DNA of 64,000 bases from Sphagnum compactum (GCA_965153455.1 OZ234495.1:5518001-5582000); one strand, 5' to 3'; counted from the stretch's first letter, positions 1 through 10,945 are shown. Notes: a model not told the origin generated them from the sequence alone. Program-made: numbers and translations.

Positions 1-2
1 GA

Positions 3-390
3 TTAATTGAATTTGTAGAAGAAACTACATGGTTGTCACCCATAGTAGTAGTAACCAAGAAAAATGGCAAGTTGAGAATTTGTATAGATTTCAAAAAACT
101 AAATGCAACTATAAAGAAGGATCCATACCCATTACTTTTCACATATGAAATGCTGAACACAATAACATGATATGAGGCATATTCCTTTAGATGGATATTC
201 AAGATATCATAAAATATCTATAGCTCTAAAGGACACATACAAAACTACATTTGTTACAGACTAGGGGGCTTTTATAAAAGGCTTTGTTGCGATTATGGCA
301 CCTATCATTAAAGTAACCAAAAAGACAAAAACTTTTCTTTGGACAAAAGAATGTTATAAGGCCGAGAATTAATTAAACAGAAGTATATTG
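3..390 (+). pseudogene. Reverse transcriptase domain fragment of the Ty3/gypsy element
   Basis: Reading from base 3, the first ~56 codons give the start of a gypsy RT domain: W-L-S-P-I-V-V-V-T-K-K-N-G, then R-I-C-I-D-F-K-K-L-N and a D-P-Y-P-L motif. A stop follows near 168. RT-like sequence resumes after it (a D-G-Y-S-R-Y-H-K-I block and T-T-F-V-T-D followed by a TAG, then G-A-F, about 190-275). The YxDD catalytic block is not recognisable in the remaining short interval before RNase H, so part of the RT palm is deleted. This is a non-functional remnant. The TAG after T-F-V-T-D sits where family members usually have Trp, Gln or a similar residue. Confidence 0.8.
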
Positions 391-401
391 AAGCACCGAT
401 A

Positions 402-854
402 TTGATATCACCAAACTGGCAGGTGGAATTTCATGTTCATACAGATGTGTTTTTGTTAGCTATGGGGGCTATGTTGTTTCAAAATGTAACAGGGAAGAGT
501 GATCAACTAATAATGTATACTTCTAGGCTTCTGAATAGAGCAAAACAAAATTATAGCACAACACACACAAAGGCTTTAGCAATGGTTTTTTCTTTGCACA
601 AGTTTAGACATTATTTGTTGGGCAATAAGTTTGTCTTTTATGTAAATCATATGACGTTGGTCTATTTGGTCAACAAATCACAGGTTTCAAGGAGAATAAC
701 TAGATGGTTGTTATTATTCTTCGAATATGATTTCACAGTAGTGTATAAGCTAAACAAAATTCATGGAGTTGCATATGCATTGTCAAGATTACCAGATAGT
801 ATAGAACCCACAGGTGTGCCTGATCAAACATATATGCAAGTTTATTTTATATAG
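402..854 (+). pseudogene. RNase H domain of the Ty3/gypsy element
   Basis: An open stretch of 150 codons matches the retrotransposon RNase H that follows RT. It has F-H-V-H-T-D-V with the first catalytic Asp, G-A-M-L-F-Q, the S-R-L-L-N-R-A-K-Q-N-Y-S-T-T-H block (E of the usual NYS/TxxExE replaced by H), A-L-A-M-V-F-S-L-H-K-F-R-H-Y-L-L-G, and F-V-F-Y-V-N-H with N in place of the usual catalytic D-H Asp. It closes with the A-Y-A-L-S-R-L-P end motif (normally ADALSR). Several catalytic acids are substituted, so this domain is dead even though its frame is open. The ATG is not a natural start; this is a slice of the polyprotein. Confidence 0.85.
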
Positions 855-1189
855 GGCCTGAGTGGTTGAATGATGTAAAAGAATTTTTAAAAACAAGATA
901 GATTGAGGGCATGTTATCGATGCAGCAAAAGTGGAGATTAGTCATAAGAACATAACCTTTTACAATGAAGAATGGTGAATTGTACAAAATGGGCCAAGAC
1001 AACAGACTATGACGATGTTTGATAACAACAAAAGCACATATGGTGATGAAGGAACTGCATGAAATACCTTCAAAAGGGCATTTTGCAACGAAAATAACGT
1101 AGAGGAAGATATTATATGCCAGATATTAGTGGCCAACTATGTACAGAGACGTGCATGATTATTGCAAATCTTGTGATGCATGTTAAACA

Positions 1190-2095
1190 ACAAGAGGATT
1201 GGCAACTCAAAGTCTTGCAAAGCTTGTCACAAGTCTTTTAACGGAACCATTTATGAAATGGGGACTTGATTTTGTGGGGCCAATTAAGTCAGTAGGGAAA
1301 TATACAAGGAACAAATATGTTCTTGTTGCCACAGACTATGCTACTAAGTGGGTGGAAGCAAGAGCATTGAAATTTAATACATTATCAATCATAGCAAAAT
1401 TTCTATATGAGTGCATATTAACCAAGTTTGGATGTCCTTTAACTATAGTCACAAATTAGGGAATTCATTTTATTAATGATGCCATCAAGTATTTGACAGA
1501 TCATTTTCTGATGAAACATGTGAGTTCTACAACTTATTATCCTCAGGGGAATGGGCAGGCTAAGTCTACTAACAAGGTATGAAAATAACATTGTAGACAT
1601 ATGTTCATCCCAATCTATTCTAGTTTCATTAACGAACTTGGTCAATAATAGTAATAGGGTATAAACCATATCAATTAATGTATGGATTACATCCATTAAT
1701 GGTCACAGAGTACATCATTCCAGTTGTTGGTGGAGATGAGAGAAATAGTGCTCCAGTGAAAGTTTTAACTAGTAGAATTACAGAGCTTGAAAAGTTGAAG
1801 GAAGCTAGAATGCATGTTGTAGAAACTGAAAAACTTTAGTAGTGGAATAAAACATTAAGGAGTCAACAAAAAAATCTGAAAAAACACTTTAGTTTTAATG
1901 ATTATGTTCTATGGTTTCCAAAAGGCAACAAATCACACCTAGGGAAATTTACTAGGAAATTGTTTGGACCGTACAAAGTACAATATGTGTTGCCAAATAA
2001 CATTGTGTTATTAGTGACCATTGAGAAATTTGAACTAACCCAGTGTTGGTCAACATGAATAAGCTCAAAGCTTATAAATACATGGAATCTAAAGT
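1190..2095 (+). pseudogene. Integrase domain of the Ty3/gypsy element, with GPY/F-type C-terminal module
   Basis: About 1199-1456 reads as the integrase core: W-G-L-D-F-V-G-P-I carries the first catalytic Asp, D-Y-A-T-K-W-V-E-A follows, and I-V-T-N precedes a TAG where the family has T-D-Q/N-G. After the stop the same frame continues with G-I-H-F and then S-T-T-Y-Y-P-Q-G-N-G-Q-A, the third-acid region. The intervening acidic residue of D-D-E appears changed to Asn. Frames then shift repeatedly (about 1570-1700). Near 1910-2090 a K-F-T-R-K-L-F-G-P-Y-K-V motif (GPY/F module) and V-N-M-N-K-L-K-A-Y, the usual gypsy integrase end, are readable. It is clearly non-functional. Confidence 0.85.
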
Positions 2096-5000
2096 TTAGA
2101 AAAACGAACAACAGATGCTAGTATATTGGGAAAAGAATGCAGGTGGAGTTCAGGAAGCAAATTCTGACACATAGGAGGACAATGAAGGATGTTAAATACA
2201 AAAACCACAAATGAAGAATGATGAAGATAAATAATATATCATAGATCCAATGGTGAACACAATCTTTATTTTTGATCTGCAAAAGAGTATTAATTGTAAT
2301 AGTGTAAGATTTGGGATGTAGAAATTTACAGATGACATGTTAAGCATATCGACTGAATCAGTAATAGTATTTGCTTGGTCATTAGGAGTATTTGCATAAT
2401 CATCAAAATTATGGGCATAGTTAGTAGATAAATTAGTACAGTCACCAGATGTGTTTTCACAGTCAGGAGATAAATGGGCACAGTTAGCAGAAGGCGAACG
2501 AAATGGAGTTAGTACAAATAATGTAGGGCAATTACAGATGTGGAGTAATCGGAAGATGAAATCTACGATGTTCATTCATAATGATGATGTTAAATGTTAC
2601 CATGTGGTGATACAAGGGACACATAAACTTTTAATGATGGGTCATATTAATTTCAAGGATCATGCATTAATTAAAAGACAGCAAGGAGATGAAAAATTGA
2701 ATGTGACGGGTGGGATGTTCAAAGACGAGAAAAAACGAGGTAACTATCGAAAGTAGTTTGCATTTGTTGTTGGAAGTTGTGTGTGTTTTCAAAATTTTGG
2801 AATTCACAGCAGTATGAGTGCAGATAATGCAATTGAAAACTACAACGAATAACAAGGGAAAAGGAAGCGCAAAAGAGTGAGCATAGATGATGGCAAGAGG
2901 AGGAAGCAGATTTGTTGAAAAGAACAGAAGTAGAAGAAGAGTTGAGAAGAGCAAATAAAAAAGTGTTGAACATTCAGCTATTGTTGTAAGGTCGCTGCCA
3001 CATTCATTGTCATCTTCGGAATGTGCAAAAGGGAAGGTATATAATGTGAAGATATAGTTTGCACAGACTATAATTCAAAACATAGATACAACTAGAACAT
3101 CTACAATTGAATTTTTGAACAGAAGTAGATGACATTGGTGTGCAAGAGAGTAGACATGACCAAGAACTACATCAATAGATCAAGTGTGCATTGAAGAATC
3201 AGAGGAAGACAAAGCTGAGGAACATCATTTTGTGGAGGCATAGATAGTGTAGAAGGATGCAAGGGAGGAAAACATTGTTACATAGGAAGAACAACTATTC
3301 ACAAAAGTGCAATTGAACGTACAACAAGCCATATAGGTAGACAATGGTAGAAACACAACAAAGGCTAATGGAGATGGAATAATGTGAAGTAGAAGTGGTA
3401 GCGAAGAAAAGATGTGCAAACCCGGACAAAGCTACACTTTTGGAAAAAGGTATTAAAATTCCAGATCCTTAGCGTTTCATGTGGACATAGATGAAACTAA
3501 ATTATGAGAAACATATAGTGCAAATGGAGAACTAGAAGGATATTGTTGCGGAAGAAGACTGGGCTTTTAAAGCAGGGCTTGTGCCTTTGTTTCTGATGGG
3601 GTGGGAAACATCGATGCCTGATGTAATGTTGGAATTTATGAACACATTCTTGATCAAAGGTGCATATATCTACTTTGGGCAGAAGGATAAGGTGTATGTA
3701 ATCAGTAAACAACTTATTATAAATGTTTTTGGAATGTGTGAGGAAGGGTATGTAGAAGAACCGAAAGGACAGGTTAGTAAGTCACTAGCAATTCAGGCAT
3801 TACAAAGTTATAGACTTGCACCTGCAAATTCTTCTACAGATCAATGGAATGTAAAAAGTTTGGGTCTCCCATACTCTGTCAGATATCTTGTCATTATATC
3901 TATCATTTATCAGAGGGAGAAGGTACAATATTTTAACAACAAAAATGCTATTACATTGGTGAGAGCAAAGAAGGGGCAACAAGTAGATTGGGCACAGATT
4001 ATATTCAATGGTTTGTGTAGTGAGTTGGATAGGTGGTATAAGTATGTTAAGGAGAATAAGGGTGATAAGAAAGATACCTATCAATCTACCTTGGTATTGG
4101 CAAAAATCTTTCAGTATTTGTTTGTGCATCAAAAGGACAATCCACATAAACCATCGGCCAAAGTTTAAAAAACTAGGGAGGAGATGTAAACAACACTAGA
4201 AAATAGAAAGAAAGCTACAATAGACTCTCCAAGAAGTGCTCTCAAGAGGAAGAATATAGTTGAAGAAGGAGGAACCTCAGGTTCAGAAGTGAAGAGGAAA
4301 TAGGAGAGCATAGATTTGAGGGCATAGAACATGATGAGGGGCAGAGTGGAACCATCTGTAGTACCAACAATGGTAAGGGCAGTGCCACCAGTGGTACAAG
4401 TAGTTAAACATATTGTAGCGATACCATAAATGACATCTTCACAGGAGATACCACATCGCCACATGAGAGATAGCTGAGGGAACAGGATAAGGAGTTAAGA
4501 AGGAACATGACATAAGGTTTTTAGAGGGTGAGGAGCATTTGCACTTTAAAGGGGATGTATGTGAAGATTGGATGGAGACCACTACAAGTCCAAAACATTT
4601 TCAACATTTACAACAACATTTGTAGCAACAACAATAACAGACACATCAAGGTTTATAAACTATTGAAGTACAAATGGAGAGAATGACGACACAACCTACT
4701 TTTGGAGAATTTTGACTAGCATAACTACATGTACCACCTAGTAAACCAAAATATGTAGAGGGATTTCCTTTTGAATTTGAACTTGGGAAAAGAATGGTAT
4801 AGGAGCTGGGATCATCCGCAAAAGGAGCTAGAGATCCTACAACATAACAAGTACACCAAAATCTGTGGAGGAGGTAGCTATAGAAGTAATGAAAGCAGAT
4901 AAGGCAACTGAGTTATTTTAAACCATGATAATTGTGAATTTGAATATGGGGAATTTCACTCTGGAGGTAAACATTCTGAAGAACAGATTGGCTACGGGGG

Positions 5001-6240
5001 AGAAGGAGAAGGTAGTGTTATAGGAGGAATTGGATAATGAGAGGGATTTCCAAAAGGGGTATAAGCATAATGTGGAAATTTGGAGGAAGAATAGGGCAGA
5101 AGTTGAGCAGAAAAATAAAGTGTTCATTAAGAAATTGCAGGATGAGAATGAAGAGCTCAAGGGTAGCATAACACGATTGAAATCACAAGATGAAGAATTC
5201 CATAATTTAAGGCAGAAGGCTAAAATATGAGAAACCACACAAAGGAAGTGGACAGAGGTATTGTTTCTTCATAAGAAACAACAGAAGGCTTTGGATAATT
5301 AGGTGAAAGCACTATCTAAAGAAAAGAAGGAGAAGGAGAATGTTCTAACAAATTTGGAATTGATAAATTTAAAGAATGTATCTCTGTTGCAGTCTAAGGA
5401 GTTTAGAAGAAAGATAACATAGGCAGAAAAAAAGTAGATAATGGAGGACAAGAAGGAATATTAGAAAACTTTACAACACTTGCAAGCACAGTTGGAGAGG
5501 GCATAGGAACAGAAGAAGAGTTTAGATCTAGCTGGTATCAAGAAAATATTAGAGGATTATGAATAGATGTTGCAATACTATACCTGATGAGAACGAAAAA
5601 CAAGATGAAGGATTTTGAGGTAGAATTTGAAGAATGGTGGGAGGTTGTAGAGGAACATTTTACAAAGGAGTTGGAGAAGAATCTGGCTCAACATAAAACT
5701 GATGAAAGAATTCTGAGGTACAAGTTGGATAGTTATCAAAAGAATTTTCTAGGTTTCATTTATGGCAGTCCAACAAGTACAGAGGTATCGAGCAAAGATG
5801 AAAATATAGAAGCAAGGCCTAGTGGAACAACTAAGGAGGAGGAAATACAAACTGAAGAATCACAAGACCTCAGAAGTGGAACAACTTAGGAGGAGGAGGT
5901 ACAGTCAGAGATACCATAAGACCTTAAAGGAGGGGGTCAAGAAGAAAAAGAACTAGAAGGAATTCAAGAACAAGAAAAGGTGGAGGTTATTCTAACACCA
6001 AAAGAAGATATGTCCAAGATATAACGTCTAGAAATGTAACCACAACGTGAATTAGTGGGGGAGGTGATCGGAATTGCAGAGTAAAATATAGATATAGAAC
6101 CACAAGTTTCTGTGTAAATTGGGATTCCAGAATTGTCGTAGGGGAAATAGATGTTTAAAAGGATATAACATACTCTCATTTCATTTCTGTCATTTTATAA
6201 GGATTTCGAGGACGGAATCCAAAGTACAGAGGGGATAATG
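2096..6240 (+). pseudogene. Additional decayed coding region downstream of integrase, with a coiled-coil end (function unknown)
   Basis: Roughly 4 kb between the end of integrase and the putative 3' LTR reads as protein-like sequence on the + strand, broken by stops and a few frame changes. The longest open part (3581-4168, 195 codons) contains F-L-I-K-G-A-Y-I-Y-F and V-Y-V-I-S-K-Q-L-I, with even hydrophobic/charged composition typical of a folded domain. About 4490-4900 is Gln-rich. About 4960-5890 is strongly Lys/Glu-rich with heptad-like spacing, suggesting a long coiled coil. I recognise no catalytic motif. Some plant gypsy lineages (for example Athila-type) carry an extra env-like or unknown ORF after pol, and plant retroelements often carry a poorly defined domain annotated as a putative plant transposon protein. 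The resemblance is architectural only and should be searched. Confidence 0.55.
2382..2507 (+). repeat. 63-bp (21-codon) imperfect duplication inside the retroelement coding region
   Basis: Two adjacent 63-bp units (2382-2444 and 2445-2507) align codon for codon around T-T-T / T-G-G-G-C-A / T-T-A landmarks. Unit 1 has TAA at 2397-2399 and TAG at 2418-2420; unit 2 has CAG at the equivalent positions 2460-2462 and 2481-2483. The period is a multiple of three, as expected of a repeat in coding sequence. Confidence 0.65.
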
Positions 6241-6242
6241 TT

Positions 6243-6930
6243 AAGGGGGTAGGATGAGTATGTGATTTTGGATGAATAAGGTAGTTAGGATAGGGATTGA
6301 TTAGGGAACTTTATTAGTTTGAATTTTGAATTCTTGTTGTTTTGATCATGATGATGTGACTTGGGATAGTTCAAAAAGTTAGAGTTCTAAAAAAAAAAGG
6401 GAGAAGAGGAGACACGGAGATTAGAAAAGGAGAAGATGAAACACAAAGTTTAGAGAAGAGGAGGAGCTGTAGGTACTTACAACAGAAAATCACAGACTAT
6501 GTTTTGATATAGCACAAATTTTAAGTGTTTTTTTTAATTCTTTTCAACAAAACATGGGATTATGCTATAATTTGGATTCATGTTTTCAGTAATGTAGAGA
6601 AACATAAACTTCTACAATGAATTTTATGTTCATCTTTTGTGTGAATTTTCTGTAGTATCATATTATGATGAAGTGAATTGTAATATTGTTTCTAGAATTT
6701 TTACAATGTATTCTGAAGTGCAAATTTTGGTTATATGTAATAACCATGAATCTAATGTCGGAATGAATGTTAGTGTTAAGTTTGTAGAGACTTAAGATAG
6801 GAAAAATGAACATATGCATGTGAAATGCAAATTTGTTGTTATAGTAGAGTGAAATATTTTACAGGAACTTAAATTACATTTATACCAATTTCATCGTCAC
6901 TGGTAGTTCATAGCAGTGCAGAACCCAAGT
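6243..6930 (+). repeat. Candidate polypurine tract and 3' LTR of the retroelement
   Basis: A purine-rich run interrupted by one T (6243-6254, AAGGGGGTAGGA) is directly followed by TGAG, the expected arrangement of polypurine tract plus LTR start. The following ~650 bp is non-coding and AT-rich with A/G-rich tracts (6390-6470). I could not fix the 3' end: no second LTR is in the window to align with, and the closing CA and target duplication cannot be told from chance. A possible end lies near 6900. Confidence 0.3.
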
Positions 6931-8300
6931 AAGTAACTCGACCTAGGTATATAAGTAACCTAGAAAGGTCTAAAATAGTCTATTTACATGTAAACTTGTA
7001 AATGTGCACAATGTTTCATCAATTTAACCTAAAGGTTTTTTATCCATCCTTGAAACATGATTACCAACATAATTAAACACATGACTTGTGATGTAGCCAC
7101 CTCATCCAATAGTTGGATGATGTTTGATGATGTCATATTTCTAATCAACGATAAGTCAATTGAAAAGTTTGTTGGTGCCAAATTTTTTCCAAAGGTGGCC
7201 TTTCAATTGAAAGTTGTTTTCAATTGTTTACCAAATTAGTAGGTAGATCGACTTACTTGATAATCACATGGAATTTTGATATATATTTTTTTATAAATAG
7301 AATTGTGACATAATTGAAAATAACATGTAGTTGAAAACTTTGTAATTACAAAAAAAGAACTTTCTCCTAGTGCCAGTAAATTTTGATCCTCCTTGTCAAC
7401 TTGATAGTATCCACATTGACATCATCAAAGTCTATCATGTCAAAGTTTTAAAGTTGTTCCCATGATTTTCATTATAACATTTGTTTTTATACTTTGAATT
7501 TTTTCGTTTTGAAGACCCATCATTAAGAGCTTTGCTTTTGTTTTATTATAAAATATTTTGTAACTTGTTTTGTCATACACAAATACAACACGTTTGTCAA
7601 GAGTAGGTTCCAAATTTTATTTTTTTTCAAATTTGGTACAAATAAAATGTCATGCACCAAAATGCCTTTCAAAAACACTAGAATGTAGTTAGTCATTATT
7701 TCCTAAGTTGCAAAGGACATAATTTCTACTAATGTTAACTATAGAATTAAAATCCAACAAATAAGTGTTTCCCATCCACCTAATGCCATCCATCCCTCAT
7801 ATTGGGACTATGTTAGTGGCTATTAGTTCACTTTGGCCCATAATGGGTTTGTTACAATTATGTAGAAAGGGAGAGCCCCTCCCCAATAGTGTTGTGATCC
7901 TAAGGCCAAACTCTAGGAATTATAACAAGGGGATCCCACAAAATGTTTTTTCATTGTTTGTCTTTCATGGTTTTGTGTAATTTTATTTAGGTACCATGTA
8001 TGTGTCCAAGCACCCCATGTTACCATGCATGCACTTTAAATGCTTAGGGTGCATTCACCTTATATTTAGTTGCATAGATTTTACTAGAATTCTTTAGCAC
8101 ACACTCGAAAACCATAACAAGTGAAATATGGTCGATGGAAAATGGATGAAATATGTCAATTTTGAAAGTTTTCATCCATTAGTCATATAAATGACTAATT
8201 TATTATTCATATTTATTCCATGTATATATTGGAGTTGTAATATCTGACTATGGTCATTGATAGAGTCTACCAATCTAAACTTATACCTAGGAGACCAACA
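6931..8300. other. AT-rich intergenic DNA, no gene recognised
   Basis: I find no open frame with recognisable protein motifs and no RNA gene here. Short open frames (7057-7239, 7765-7980) have no codon or motif support. T-rich and A-rich homopolymer runs are common. Confidence 0.6.
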
Positions 8301-8308
8301 TTCTAAAT

Positions 8309-8359
8309 ATTAGGAGTGGCATGAAAGTTCTAACAACAAACTTTCATGCCATTCCTAAT
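8309..8359. repeat. Short perfect-type hairpin (21-bp arms)
   Basis: Bases 8309-8329 and 8339-8359 are reverse complements with one mismatch in 21 (ATTAGGAGTGGCATGAAAGTT against its partner) around a 9-base loop. Nothing else in the surroundings suggests a gene. It may be the remnant of a small inverted-repeat element or the core of a small-RNA hairpin. Confidence 0.6.
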
Positions 8360-8538
8360 ACCACACCAAAGACTTTGTTATTTTGACTATTTTGTCCATC
8401 ACAAAGTACCACATATTTGAACAACTCCACTCATGCAACATAGACCTATACACCATACATGACTCTTTCACCTCTCTAAATATATTTTCAACTCTCTTAA
8501 ACCATTGACTCTTTCAATCTCCTTCTTATTTACATTAG

Positions 8539-8847
8539 CACATCACAAATTTATTAGGCCATAATTTCACGATAATAATCATAAAAAATTTGTTTTCTCG
8601 TAGGTTCATAATATTTAAACATGAATGTCATGTGTTTAAAACATGTATGAAGCACATATAAATAAGATGAATTATTTATATATAAATATGATATAAGATT
8701 TAGACATACATATAAATATTTCATCTTACTTATACATGTTTCATACGTGTTTTATACACATGAAATTCATATTAGATAACATGAACTTATGAAAAAATAA
8801 ATTTCACACAACTATTGTCAAATTATGGCCACTTAATTTGTGATGTG
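8539..8847. mobile_element. Foldback / MITE-like long inverted repeat (~140-bp arms)
   Basis: The left arm 8539-8679 begins CACATCACAAATTTA and continues through GGCCATAATTT, GTTCAT and CATGTGTTTAAAACA. The right arm 8711-8847, reverse-complemented, reproduces the same blocks in the same order over its whole length. I judge identity at about three quarters or better by eye. The loop is about 31 bp. The element is non-coding. Full-length arms with almost no internal spacer fit a foldback-type MITE, which when transcribed would give a long near-perfect hairpin of the type that can seed small-RNA loci. Confidence 0.7.
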
Positions 8848-8859
8848 TTTCGAAAAAAA

Positions 8860-9815
8860 AAATATGTTGCATCTAGAGGAGGTGACCGATAGTAGCTTTC
8901 TCTACTTGTTTCCATCAATGATATTCAAAACGATCACAAAAAAAAAAATGACCAACCACATTGGATCCATTGCCACCCTTTTCAAAACCTCTTAACAAAT
9001 AGATCAATTGCATCAAATCTTGCTCCATTAGATTTTATGGATAGCCATGTTTCCCCCTAGTGTTAATATTCTAGGTTGGTTAGTTTGTTGGGAATGTTAA
9101 AAACCAATCCGTAATAACAAACAATAGATGTTGTACCATAGATGTTATTTTCACTCGTTAAAGCTTGCTCCTCATTTTTTATCCTAGTTAAGATGCCCTT
9201 TGGATTGCAAATTCTTTGAAACCTTCTTATTGTTTCCTATGAAGTTTTTCATTTTTTGTTTAACCCCACTTTCTTTTCTTTTCTTTTCTTTACCATCTAG
9301 GCATGAGATGTCACTCATGTGCTAACAAGCATGCTAGCTTTTACAACATGAGCTTCTTAATTTTTGGAGCAAGCTATTTTTTGGTTACTCACGATTTCCA
9401 CATCATTTCCCCTATGTAATGTACACCTAATGGGTACTAGTGCCATCAAAATGGGTAGTGTTAATTAAGAGGTATCCATGTTATTTTTAGGAATGTTTTG
9501 ATATAGTCCAAGTGGTGATCATCCAGACGAAGATGCTTTTTAAAATGATGGTCATCCATAGGAAGATGTTTTTTTAAATGATAATCATCCATAAGAAGAT
9601 TTGACCAAATCTCGCTATAAACAATATATGATATACAATTAATTTAATCAACTTTCTATATTCATGGCAACACACTAAAAACCAACTATAGAAATCTAGT
9701 GTTTTTACTTTTTTGTTCCCCCTCACATTTGGCAATTGAACCCTCCAAAATCACTTCCTTTTAAAATTTTAAAAATTTGATTTTTAGCGAAATTCCACTA
9801 GCGAAAAAACCTCTG
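8860..9815. other. AT-rich intergenic DNA, no gene recognised
   Basis: No coding motif is seen. A (CTTTT)-like short run lies at about 9270-9290. A short GATGATCATCC-type motif recurs at about 9515-9600 as a weak local repeat. Confidence 0.5.
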
Positions 9816-9829
9816 ATGGGCATTACATT

Positions 9830-10137
9830 AATCCAATGGCTGGTTTCACCAAATGGGTACTTTGATCAAATGGGTGGTGTAACCTAGTGGGTACTTTCAT
9901 CAAATGGGGGGTCAGACCTAATGGGTACTTGCATCAGATGGGTGGTGTGACCTAATGGGTACTTTCATCAAATGGGTGGTCACGCCTAATGGGTACTTTC
10001 ATCAAATGCAGGGTCACACCTAATGGGTGGTCACGCCTAATGGGTACTTTCATCAAATGCAGGGTCACACCTAATGGGTGGTCACGCCTAATGGGTACTT
10101 TCATCAAATGCAGGGTCACACCTAATGGGTGTCCAAT
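9830..10137. repeat. Minisatellite: ~34-bp degenerate units maturing into three 51-bp repeats
   Basis: Units of the form CTAATGGGTACTTTCATCAA plus ATGGGTGGTC recur from about 9830 with drift. They are then replaced by three almost identical 51-bp units starting at 9985, 10036 and 10087, each made of a 34-bp part and a 17-bp partial copy. Because 51 is divisible by three, the array stays open in several frames on both strands, which produces spurious repetitive open frames. Nothing indicates that it is translated. Confidence 0.85.
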
Positions 10138-10320
10138 TGTCCAAGACACCTTCTACCATGGTGCCACTATGAGGGTCTTGGTGCCACTTGGCTGGTTGCA
10201 ACTTGAACTCGATCCCACCAAAGTTCTTGCACATGCAATTTGTCAACAAAAGAAGAGAGCGTGTACTCGAAGGGAAGAAAGCACTTGTTATGGCAACTTG
10301 TTCCATATATATAAATATAA

Positions 10321-10518
10321 ATAGGAAAATTTTTAATTCACACCTTTTTTGGTTTAAATTCACACCCTTTGTTTATGCATCAGTCATCAGTCAGCATGTG
10401 CCAGACGTCGTCTTCCTTTCCAAAGCCCCCTCCAAAGTCATTATGCCCTTTGTTTATTGTTTTTAGCGTGAAGGGTGTGAATTTAACCAAAAAAGGTGCG
10501 AATTAAATTTTTTCCTAT
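10321..10518. mobile_element. MITE-like element with ~48-bp terminal inverted repeats
   Basis: Bases 10321-10370 (starting ATAGGAAAATTTTTAATTC, with CACACC and TTTTTTGGTT blocks) are the near-exact inverted complement of 10471-10518. Only a few mismatches and one indel separate the arms. The ~100-bp interior is unrelated and non-coding. Total length is about 198 bp. Flanks are A/T-only, so a TA-type target duplication is possible but not provable. Arm length and size fit a non-autonomous DNA transposon. I do not recognise the family; the ends do not match Stowaway. Confidence 0.75.
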
Positions 10519-10945
10519 ATACATATATTTATTTGTTTATTTATTTGACACAAATGGACAAAAGAAATCCATTGCAAAAAGGAGAGAAATCTAGATATTC
10601 TTTTTCATTGTACAACAACCATCCAAAGCTGGGAAGCAAAGAAGTAATAAGTACCCAAGCTTTTCCGAAAGCTCTTTAGGTATTGGTACTACTTTTGGGC
10701 TTTAGGAGGATGTGATTGAAACTACTACTTGGTGCTTGGGAAAGAAAGTGCACATTATTCAACACACTTTCCCAACCCAGATAGATACAATACTCCCATT
10801 GTAAAGAATGTTGTTTGTGTGTACTAGAAGACACCAAAATTCCTTCTTTGCAGGAGATATGGTTGTGTACCACCATCTGTGTTGTGTGTCCCCACATCTT
10901 TTTCTCTTGTCCTAAGGTGTGTTGTATGAGAGAATGAATGCCCCA

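Larger units (their letters stand above)
1..6254 (+). mobile_element. Decayed Ty3/gypsy LTR retrotransposon, 5'-truncated by the window edge
   Basis: The domain order reverse transcriptase, RNase H, integrase on the + strand identifies a Ty3/gypsy (Metaviridae-type) element. The 5' LTR, gag and protease would lie left of the window. After integrase (ends near 2090) a further ~4 kb of decayed coding sequence runs to about 6240, where a purine-rich tract (6243-6254) that could be the polypurine tract precedes a TG dinucleotide. The reading frame is broken by many stops and several frame changes, so the copy is dead. Most of the stops are TAG or TAA at places where Gln fits. Seen: motifs and stops. 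Known: the domain order defines the superfamily. Inferred: the 3' boundary. Confidence 0.85.

Noticed and set aside
2340-6240. A variant genetic code (TAG/TAA read as Gln) in the retroelement
   Set aside because: CAG and CAA are also common in the same frames, TGA stops and frameshifts are present, and the neighbouring nuclear genes use TAG and TGA as true stops. Decay explains it better.
9952-10324. Repetitive open frames on both strands over the minisatellite
   Set aside because: They arise because the 51-bp period is a multiple of three; no protein motif, and both strands are equally open.
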